Assembly: GCA_025917655.1 (NCBI GenBank)
Contig: CP084612.1
Location: 1,426,001 to 1,490,000 of the forward strand
DNA: 64,000 nt
Direction: 5' to 3'
Source of the DNA: Chlorella sorokiniana
Lineage: Eukaryota; Chlorophyta; Trebouxiophyceae; Chlorellales; Chlorellaceae
A program made the translations under genes and the position numbers. Below, one piece after another: positions 57,513 to 64,000 of the stretch (positions are counted from its first letter, which is position 1; each line of letters opens with the position of its first letter). A model generated the notes under the pieces. It saw only the letters and a program-made list of their open reading frames with translations. It ran no database searches and was not told where the DNA came from.

Positions 57513-58908
57513 ATGGTGGCGGCGGCTAAGCAAGAGCACGGGCCTGCGCCCGTGCTGACCCCGCAAGTCATCCTGCACGACCGCGCCAACCTGGTTGCGC
57601 TGCCCACCATTGGGTGCATGGTGCTGGCGGGGCTGCTGGGCTACATGGACACGCTGCTGGTGCGGAGCAGCTGGGTGGCGGCCTAGTTTTGCAGCGGCCA
57701 TGGCTTTGTGCGGTGGGGGCTGCTGCCCAGCCTCTGCCTGCCAGGTCGTCAGCGAGAAACACAACTCATCGCCTGCAGGTCACCAAGGCATTCACCGTCT
57801 ACATTGTTGTGGACCTGTTCTGGCTGATCTTGGTGAGGCCCCGGGCCTCACAAGGGATGGGCAGCGTGCTGCACCCGGTTCATGCTGGCCGCTAGTGACT
57901 TCGGTGTTACAGTTGTTCCTGCTGAGACCCACTTCCATGAATTGTCCGCCCGCTACTGACGCCGGTTCTACCGTTGTTTCTGCTGAGGCCAGGTGTTCTG
58001 AATTGCCTGCACTCAACAATGCATCGCCTGCTCCGGCTTTTCTCCTGTTTCCCCATGCGCAGGAGCCTGAGGCGGTACCGTCCCGCCCGCGGGTCATCAT
58101 CTGGCACCACGCCGTCACCTTCCTGCTGCTGCAGATCCCGCTGCGCCACCCGCAGCTCGGCCGCTACACATGCATGGTGCGTGCAGCGGGCTGCCAGCCA
58201 CGCGGGAAGCATGCCGCTGCGGCAGGCTTTGGCTCCAGAAACGGAAAACTGCGACAGCAGCAGGCAACTGTTGCTTGAGGACTCTGGCCACTGGCCAAAG
58301 CCACCCACTGCGCATTCCCTCCCCCTCTGCAGGATGGCCTGATAGAGTGGAACACATTCTTCCTGATCGCCCGCCGCCAGTTCCCGCGCCACTACCGCCT
58401 CTTCAACATTCTGTACTGGGTGGGTGGCACCGCAGGCCCCTGAGCGCCTGCTGGGCTGGCAGCCAGGGCAGGCGCAGAGCGGCTGCAGGACACTCTGTTC
58501 TTTGGCGGCGGCCTTTGATGCGCTGCCACCTGCACCGGCTTACACCCGCACCGCCCCCACCCCCTGCTTCCTGCCCACAGGCCACCTTCTACCCCATGCG
58601 CCTCGTCCTCTTCCCGGTGCTGCTGCCGCTGTTCTGGCAGGAGATGCAGGTGGGCCTGGCAGCGGCGCTCTGGCAGTTTCCTGCCCGCAGTGCTTGCGGG
58701 CCCTGCATGGGCCTGGCAGGCGCGGGGCAGGGCATCCCGATGCATTCCCCGCAGTGTTTGCCCAGCCGCCACCTGCCTCGGCCCCGCGCACCAATCCGTG
58801 CAGAACGGCTATGCCTGGTGGGAGACTGCGGCGGTGATGGGCACCCAGACCTCGCTGGTGATCTTCAACTGCTGGTTCCTGGTGGCCAGCTGGATGAGGC
58901 GGCGATGA
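57513..58908 (+). CDS. TLC-domain (TRAM-LAG1-CLN8) multi-pass membrane protein, 6 exons
   Basis: ATG at 57513 (MVAAAKQEHGPAPVLTPQVI). Exons 57513-57659, 57779-57832, 58063-58176, 58333-58419, 58581-58649, 58804-58908; all introns are phase 0 and no frame break occurs, giving 191 residues. TM segments are visible in every exon: LVALPTIGCMVLAGLLGY; FTVYIVVDLFWLIL; the family's conserved His pair in IIWHHAVTFLLLQIP; the acidic residue before TM4 in GLIEWNTFFLIARRQFP; MRLVLFPVLLPLFWQ; TSLVIFNCWFLVASW. TLC proteins act in ceramide synthesis, lipid sensing or membrane-lipid trafficking, mainly in the ER. This short form is closer to TMEM56/TLCD-like proteins than to ceramide synthases; a specific role is not inferable. 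Its 3' end is duplicated at about 61730. Confidence 0.82.
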
Positions 58909-59242
58909 GCCACCCTCCCTTGAGCTGCCAACGCATGCACCTTCCGTGGGACAAGCCTTGGACATGCCAGGCCGGACTGCTCGCTTCTCCTGCCGTGTCA
59001 TTAGCAGAATGTTCTCCCCTTGCACCGCTGCCATTTTGACCAGGCAGCAGCTGCTTCTGTCTTTGCCACAGGCGTTTTGCTCACAACAGCCGCAGCGCAA
59101 TACATCTTCACAGCCAGCCAGCGCAGTGTCCAACCGTTCCACCCTTGCCGCAACGTGTCGCATGCCTTGCGTCACCCGCAGTTTTCTTGGCCCAGCTTGT
59201 CCTCTTTCATTTGCCGCCAAGCTGTCAACAGCATGGATCACA
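58909..59242. other. 3' flank of TLC gene and TenA pseudogene, duplicated
   Basis: 334 bp between the convergent stops. It is nearly the same as 61750-62107 in the distal copy, with scattered substitutions. No independent gene seen. Confidence 0.5.
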
Positions 59243-59980
59243 TCACTCGGCTGCATAGGCCATTGCCCAGAAGTCCCTCTCAAGCTCACACACCTGCTGG
59301 AAGCGGTGGCCGCCGCCACCCTGCAAGCGGCGGCAGGCGGCAGTGCAAGCCGCGGCTTTCAGGCGGCTCGACGGAACCCTGCCGGTCCACTTGCAGCAAA
59401 GGCGCGGCCACCGCGCAGGCCTGGCTGTGGGAGGCTGCAGCAGGCAAGCAGGGGGGCCAGGCTCACCGCTCCGCCTCGCTGGCTGCCGCCAGCGCGTCGT
59501 CGGCCATGCTTTCCAGCTGCACCACGTACTGGCAGAAGGCGTCGCTGCCCCAGCGCAGGCCGATACCTCGGAACGGCTCCACCATGCCTGCATTGTGGGG
59601 GCGGGCAGGTGGGAGAGGGCGAGCGCAGACTGAGCTCGCCCGAGGTCTGGAGCAGCACTCGACGGTTGCTGCCGACGCGCTCACCTACGCCTGGCCGCAT
59701 CCAGCCAAGCACCCCGCCAGCTCAACGTCGCTGTAGTTGCACAGCCCTCGTTGTAGCTGCGCTCTATGGCCCAGGAGGCCACGGCGCGCACAGCGTACGG
59801 CTGCTTGGACACGTTGTGCATGAACTGCAAGTAGCGGCGGCAGGTGGGGTGTGCGGCGGCGTCCTGCGGAAGGCCGCGCTGCGCTGCCAGTTCCTGCGCA
59901 GTGGTGGGATGGAGGAGGCGCACAGGCACTGGTTGCTCGATTCAGGTATGTGGCAGGGCGGCAAGGGGGCGCTTCTTTCC
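59243..59980 (-). pseudogene. 5'-truncated TenA-like pseudogene
   Basis: Matches the last three exons of the intact copy at 62108-63378. Recognisable protein: CRRYLQFMHNVSKQPYAVRA, then SWAIERSYNEG; MVEPFRGIGLRWGSDAFCQY; and the C-terminal FQQVCELERDFWAMAYAAE. Damage: the first two exons (the start and the residues around HPFLADCK and the MKDELLWF block) are absent. In the NEG-W region a base is lost and the intron donor GGTGAGC of the good copy reads GTTGAGC. One T is missing in the last exon (ACCGCTTCC versus ACCGCTTTCC), and Phe-Trp of the active-site region is Ser-Trp. Some single-base gaps could be sequencing errors, but the missing exons and altered donor are not. Confidence 0.75.
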
Positions 59981-60538
59981 ACACTTCCACACAAAACACA
60001 CACAGAGCGACCAGCGGCCGCTGCGTCGTTGGAGGACGTTGAGCGCTGCAGCAGCAGCTGTGCGCTGGAGGCGTACAGGGAGGCTTCCAGATCAGGGGAT
60101 CTCATGAGGGGCTGATATTTTCCAACGGCAGGAGTTACATATGCTGTGCCCAGCACAAAATCGAAACTGCTGTGAAGCCGTTGCATACGAGGAGGCGTCA
60201 CAACACATTTGCTCAATTGCTCAAATCTCATGTGTCCGATGTTGGAGAAGCTCAACTGCCTGTGCAGTTGCCTCAGTGGAGTCTCCGCTGCACAACCTGC
60301 CGCTTCTTGCAGCTGGTGCGCAAGCATATGAGCATCTACATGTTGGGCCAGGGAGGGAGGGCAGGAAAACGCTGAGCACGACCACTGAGTAGCGGGAATA
60401 GCAGCAGCTGCAGCAGATGAATGTCATTCATATCACTGGATCCCGGACAGCGCCGGCCAAACTTCCCCAGAGCTCCGTGTGATCAGACCAGGGACAGCGT
60501 GATGTGGCAGCTGTCTGCCCACGCTGCACACCTCGCTT

Positions 60539-61185
60539 CATGTCTCTATCGTTCACAGCCTGGCTGGATCGCTGCAACAATTCACAATCAGCGTGGCTGG
60601 ATAACCAAGTACAGTGCCGTGCCTCCAAGGCCCGCAACGCTCAGTTAGAGCCACTTTCGGGCGACCCGATCATCAGCAGGTGATCCAACTTGGCACCAAG
60701 GTTGGTGATGCGGTCGCCAAGCCCCGTCCCCTGCTTGTCAATGCATCTGTCCAGCTTGGCATGCAACATGTCGATGCGAGCACCGATTGCACCCACACTG
60801 GTTTCAATCGTGCTGACTTTGCTGTGCAGATGTTTGTTGTCTTTCTCCAAGCCACATGGCCAAGTCAATCGACTTGGAGAAAGGCAACAAACATCTGCAC
60901 AGCAAAGTCGGCACGATTGAAACCAGCGTGGGTGCAATCGGTGCCCGCATCGACACGTTGCATGCCAAGCTGGACAGATGCATTGACAAGCAGGGGACGG
61001 AGCTTGGCGACCGCATCACTAACCTCAATGCCAAGTTGGATCACCTGCTGATGATCGGGTCGGACCGAAAGTGGCTCTACCTGAGCGTTGACGGCCTTAG
61101 AGGCACGGCACTGTACTTGGTTTTCCAGCCGCGCTGATTGTGACCTTTGCAGCGGTCCAGCCAGGCCGTGAACGATAGAGACATG
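60539..61185. repeat. Long inverted repeat (fold-back element), 313-bp arms
   Basis: Left arm 60539-60851, right arm 60873-61185, spacer 60852-60872 (21 bp). Every position i pairs with 121724-i across the whole length, apart from two compensating single-base gaps, with scattered mismatches. The ends read CATGTCTCTATCGTTCAC. Each arm encodes, reading outward from the spacer, the same coiled-coil peptide: DNKHLHSKVSTIETSVGAIG, then ARIDMLHAKLDRCIDKQGTG and DRITNLGAKLDHLLMIGS. The right arm holds a complete 93-codon frame (60856-61137 plus); the left arm encodes the mirror version (minus). A third short copy of ACGGAGCTTGGCGACCGCAT follows at 61186. It lies between the two copies of the segmental duplication. 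It could be a MITE or fold-back transposon, or the head-to-head duplication of one exon. Confidence 0.85.
60856..61137 (+). CDS. Coiled-coil ORF inside the inverted repeat
   Basis: 93 codons starting MAKSIDLEKGNKHLHSKV in the spacer and right arm. Predicted to be almost entirely a heptad-repeat helix (VGTIETSVGAIGARIDTLHA), then a short hydrophobic end (ALYLVFQPR). The arm on the other side carries the same protein in mirror orientation with a stop after LLMIGSPESGSN. I cannot name a family. No intron is needed. Expression is unknown; it may be a captured exon or a remnant of a transposon protein. Confidence 0.35.
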   Translation: MAKSIDLEKGNKHLHSKVGTIETSVGAIGARIDTLHAKLDRCIDKQGTELGDRITNLNAKLDHLLMIGSDRKWLYLSVDGLRGTALYLVFQPR

Positions 61186-61724
61186 ACGGAGCTTGGCGAC
61201 CGCATCAACTTACTGCCCGCCCCCAATCAGCGTAGCCGCCACGATTGGTGCTATCACGGGACGCGCCCACAACCACTGCAACACTGGCAATGGGTGCAGG
61301 TATTAGAGGCAGGCCGCTCAGGTGCCCATCAAGAAAAGGGATCATAAGTATCAAGACAGACCATTCCAGCGTGCTAGGCAAGCATAGGGCACTAGAACTC
61401 GCTTTCCATGAGACGCCGCCATTGCCGCCGCTACCTCCGCTGCCGTCCCCACCAGTGCCGCTGCCGCCACCCGTGCCGCCGCCGCCGTTTTATCCAGTGC
61501 CGATATTATTAGGGTGCCGCAGCTGTCGGGGAGCGAAGCGCACCCGCCTTTGAGCCGCAGCGCGCCAAACCATCCTGCGCCCACCCACCCAGCGGTTCGA
61601 CAGCGGTAAAATCGGCGCTACACGAGACATGGCACGCCCGTTGAAAATGCGAACAACCTAGCAGACGCGACAGAGGTGCATGAGGGCTGTGAGTGACTCA
61701 CAGCAGGCCCAGCATGAAGGTTCT
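61186..61724. other. Sequence between fold-back element and distal duplication
   Basis: Apart from the 22-bp third copy of the arm sequence at its left end and the proline-codon tract at 61417-61495, I see nothing that can be named. Confidence 0.35.
61417..61495 (+). repeat. CCG/CCA-rich tract encoding PPL/PPV repeats
   Basis: Degenerate trinucleotide-based tract that would read [20 protein letters not shown] in one plus frame (part of an open frame from 61245 to 61553). Low complexity; on the other strand it reads Ala/Val-rich. No evidence that it is translated. Confidence 0.6.
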
Positions 61725-62107
61725 TCTTGGTGGCCAGCTGGATGAGGCGGCGCCCAGCGGCGGCGCCGCGGCGATGAGCGCCGGCCCGCCGGCCCCCCCC
61801 CCCCCAAGCACCTTCCGACCGTGTGGAAGCCTTTGACATGCCAGGCCGGCCTGCTCGCTGCTCCTGCCGTGTGCTTAGTTGAACTTTCTCTGCTGCCATT
61901 TTGACCAGGCAGCAGCTGTTTCTGTCTTTGCCACAGGCGTTTTGCTCACGACAGCCGCAGCGCAATGCATCTTCACAGCCCGCCAACGCAGTGTCCAAAC
62001 GTTTCACCCTTGCCGCAACGTGTCACATGCCTTGCGTCACCCCCAGTTTTCTTGGCCCAGCTTGTCCTCTTTCATTTGCCGCCAAGCTGTCAACGACATG
62101 GCCCTCA

Positions 62108-63378
62108 TCACTCGGCTGCATAGGCCATTGCCCAGAAGTCCCGCTCCAGCTCACACACCTGCTGGAAAGCGGTGGCCGCCTCAACCCTGCAAGCGGCGGC
62201 GGGCGGCGGTGCGCCCGCGGCTTTCAGGCAGCCCGACGGGAACCCTGCCACTTGCAGCAAAGGCGGGGCCACTGCACAGGCCTGCCTGTGAAAGGCTGCA
62301 TCAAGCGTGGGGGGCCGAGCACACCGTTCCGCCTTGCTGGCTGCCGCCAGCGCGTCGTCGGCCATGCTTTCCAGCTGCACCACGTACTGGCAGAAGGCGT
62401 CGCTGCCCCAGCGCAGGCCAAAGCCTCGGAACGGCTCCACCATGCCTGCATTGGGGGCGGGCAGGTGGGAGAGGAGACACACAGACTGAGCTCGCCCGAG
62501 GTCTGGAGCAGCACTCGCCGGTTGCTGCCGACGCGCTCACATGTGCCTGGCCGCATCCAGCCTAGCGCCCCCGCCAGCTCACCGTCGATGTAATTGCGCC
62601 AGCCCTCGTTGTAGCTGCGCTCTATGGCCCAGAAGGCCACGGCGTGCACAGCGTACGGCTGCTTGGACACGTTGTGCATGAAGTGCAAGTAGCGGCGGCA
62701 GGTGGGGTGTGTGGCGAGCGCGGCGGCGTCCTGCGGCAGGCCGCGCTGCGCTGCCAGTTCCTGTGTAGTGGTGGGGTCGAGGAGGCGCACAGGCACTGGT
62801 TGCTCGATTCAGGTACATGGCAGGGCAGCAAGGGAGCGCTTCTTCCAGGGGTGCCCCGCATGCATGGAAACCGTGCGGAAGGCGGGCAGCGCGGCGCTGT
62901 AGCGGTCCCGCCCGGCCGCCCACCGCAAACCACAGCAGCTCGTCTTTCATGGCCCCCAAGCCCCCAGCAGCAGGTCCATCTGGGCAGCGGGGGCCTTGCA
63001 GAGCAGGGCGGCTACGAAGCGGGTGAACTCTCGCGCGAAGGTGGCGTCCTGTAGAGGGGGCGCGCCAGGAGGGCTTGTGAAGTGAACAAAGACAGGGAGG
63101 GAGGGCTGCGAGTTGGGCAGCAGCAGGGCCAGGTGCCTGCGCACAACCGTGGAGGTCCACATTGAAGTGCGCTCCTCATGCCCAACAGAACTGCGCGCAT
63201 CGCAACACAGCACGGCGCCAAGGCTCTCAGCACCCGGCCAGGTTCACCTGCACCAGCCATGCGTTGAACTGGGCAGCCTGAATCGCGCCGCTCTTGCAGT
63301 CTGCCAGGAACGGGCGTGGGTGGCTTCGTGCCACGCACCCTGGCAGGCCGCCAGCAGCGCAGCGCAGGAGGACGCCAT
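62108..63378 (-). CDS. TenA/THI-4-family protein (haem-oxygenase fold), about 5 exons
   Basis: TenA proteins salvage thiamin pyrimidine (aminopyrimidine aminohydrolase or thiaminase II activity), acting on degraded thiamin; some eukaryotic relatives have other roles. ATG at 63378-63376 (MASSCAALLAACQGAWHEAT). Exons: 63248-63378, about 62880-63048, 62583-62760, 62325-62445, 62108-62186. Family blocks: PFLADCKSGAIQAAQFNAWL with VQ; DATFAREFTRFVAALLCKAP; GGLGAMKDELLWF; THPTCRRYLHFMHNVSKQPY; AVAFWAIERSYNEGW; and the C-terminal Glu motif CELERDFWAMAYAAE. The Trp/Glu pattern FWAIE-Y-W and LE-FW-A is as in TenA. Frame breaks at about 63320, 62961-62965 and 62900. The end of exon 2 and a possible small exon near 62790-62820 are unsettled. 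No transit peptide is obvious. Confidence 0.75.
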
Positions 63379-64000
63379 CTTCAGTCAGGCAAGGCGGAGT
63401 TGGGGCACCTGCGCATTAGCAAGGTGGCCTGCCTCTGCCGCACCTCTGGCATGCACCACGGCTGCAGGCTGAACAGTCGTCAGCGCAGCAGGCGGACGGT
63501 GCAAGTCAGGGGGAATCGAACGCATTGCCATCTCCTTGAGCGTATGATGCATAGAATGGCGTGGCAAGAAGCCACCAGCGTCCCCTGTCGGCTCGACTAT
63601 ACCACAGCGACTGCACCTGGCGAGACTTGTGCTGTGAGCGCCGACGACGTGCCTCCTTCGACGAATCAAACAGTTGAGCACTAATGCTGGTGATCGAAAA
63701 ACGGTGCAAGCCTTGGACAGCGAAGGCGGCGCAAAATATGACAAGTAGGCTGGCCGCCTCGCCGCGCATCACCCCTGCGATGAAATCCCTGCTCATTCCC
63801 CTTTGTCCGATTATGTCAAGCTCGTTAATCAATTTTACAGCAGCTGTGAGTAACTGAAGGCCTTGCGGCGCATGTGAAAGCCATCCAAAGAACACAGAGC
63901 CACGTGCCCAGCAGCGCAGATATAGCGCAACAGCTGTCAAGCAGCTGCATACACGAAGGCGTCACAGCACATTTGCTCAGATCTCATGTGCCGGCGCTGG
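63379..64000 (-). other. TenA upstream region with a 144-codon ORF
   Basis: Contains a minus-strand frame 63506-63940 that starts MTAVALYLRCWARGSVFFGW and includes a hydrophobic stretch (GEAASLLVIFCAAFAVQG). It could be an exon of a gene reaching beyond the window or chance; I do not recognise it and no splice evidence decides. The right end (about 63930-64000) repeats sequence at 60165-60240. Confidence 0.3.

Larger units (their letters stand above)
58876..60240. repeat. Segmental duplication, proximal copy
   Basis: Runs from the last about 30 bp of the TLC gene, through its 3' flank, through a TenA-like gene fragment on the minus strand, to upstream sequence around 60165-60240. It matches about 61730-64000 in the same order and orientation (for example TGGCCAGCTGGATGAGGCGG, TTGACCAGGCAGCAGCTG, CTTGGCCCAGCTTGTCCTC, GAGGCGTCACAACACATTTG). 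Relative to the distal copy it lacks the segment corresponding to about 62850-63900, which carries the 5' exons of TenA. Confidence 0.85.
61730..64000. repeat. Segmental duplication, distal copy
   Basis: Begins with a remnant of the last TLC exon (CTTGGTGGCCAGCTGGATGA at about 61737) that has no other TLC exon beside it. It runs through the 3' flank and the intact TenA gene into upstream sequence at about 63930-64000 that matches 60165-60240 (GGCGTCACAGCACATTTGCT). It may continue past the window end. The TLC remnant shows that the block was copied from an original TLC-TenA convergent pair. Confidence 0.85.

Noticed and set aside
61245-61553. A proline-rich secreted or wall protein
   Set aside because: The frame is a codon-periodic low-complexity tract with no signal peptide, no splice support and equal openness on the other strand.

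Overview
The window is nuclear DNA of a GC-rich unicellular green alga, most likely a trebouxiophyte of the Chlorella/Micractinium type. The reasons are plant-type nuclear and plastid-targeted genes (plastid ribosomal protein uL4, a caleosin, a PAO/TIC55-type Rieske oxygenase, a bestrophin, a plant-type purple acid phosphatase), very many short GT-AG introns with a few GC-AG ones, and TGTAA polyadenylation signals of the chlorophyte kind. No prokaryotic operon, CRISPR array, tRNA or rRNA was seen. Almost every protein is split over 5-18 exons, so I assembled exon models by hand from splice sites, phase and family conservation. Single-frame ORFs give a misleading picture here.

Layout (strand): 3' end of an unrecognised gene (+, to 559); cytosolic glutamyl-tRNA synthetase (-, 868-7288); tRNA m1A58 methyltransferase catalytic subunit TRM61 (+, 7454-9220); NEPRO-domain nucleolar protein (-, 9608-11962); MPS1/TTK spindle-checkpoint kinase with KEN box and TPR (+, 12214-19709); F-box-like protein (-, 19961-21208); bestrophin channel (+, 21673-24390); aquaporin (-, 24681-26152); secreted Cys-rich protein (+, 26731-28158); caleosin (-, 28444-30788); SnoaL/NTF2-like protein plus a 5'-truncated paralogue (+, 31034-32906); ATP11 F1-ATPase chaperone (-, 33034-34344); kinesin with IQ motif (+, 34681-40125); plastid ribosomal protein uL4 (-, 40572-42229); purple acid phosphatase (+, 42544-46223); tyrosinase/polyphenol oxidase (+, 46675-48920); PAO/TIC55-like Rieske oxygenase (-, 49309-53128); an unrecognised small gene (-, 53736-54309); HflX GTPase (+, 54490-57068); TLC-domain membrane protein (+, 57513-58908).

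The last 5 kb is different. A segment holding the 3' end of the TLC gene and a TenA-like gene is duplicated. The proximal TenA copy (59243-59980) is a 5'-truncated pseudogene, and the distal copy (62108-63378) has the complete domain. Between the copies lies a long, nearly uninterrupted inverted repeat (60539-61185; 313-bp arms, 21-bp spacer). Both of its arms encode the same coiled-coil peptide. This is the least explained structure in the window.

The genes do not form one pathway. Their orientation alternates almost strictly, giving short divergent promoters (about 30-460 bp) and short convergent 3' ends. One overriding technical feature is that many well-conserved exons change frame once inside a homopolymer run. 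This looks like uncorrected long-read indels rather than biology, so most predicted proteins need one to three base corrections.
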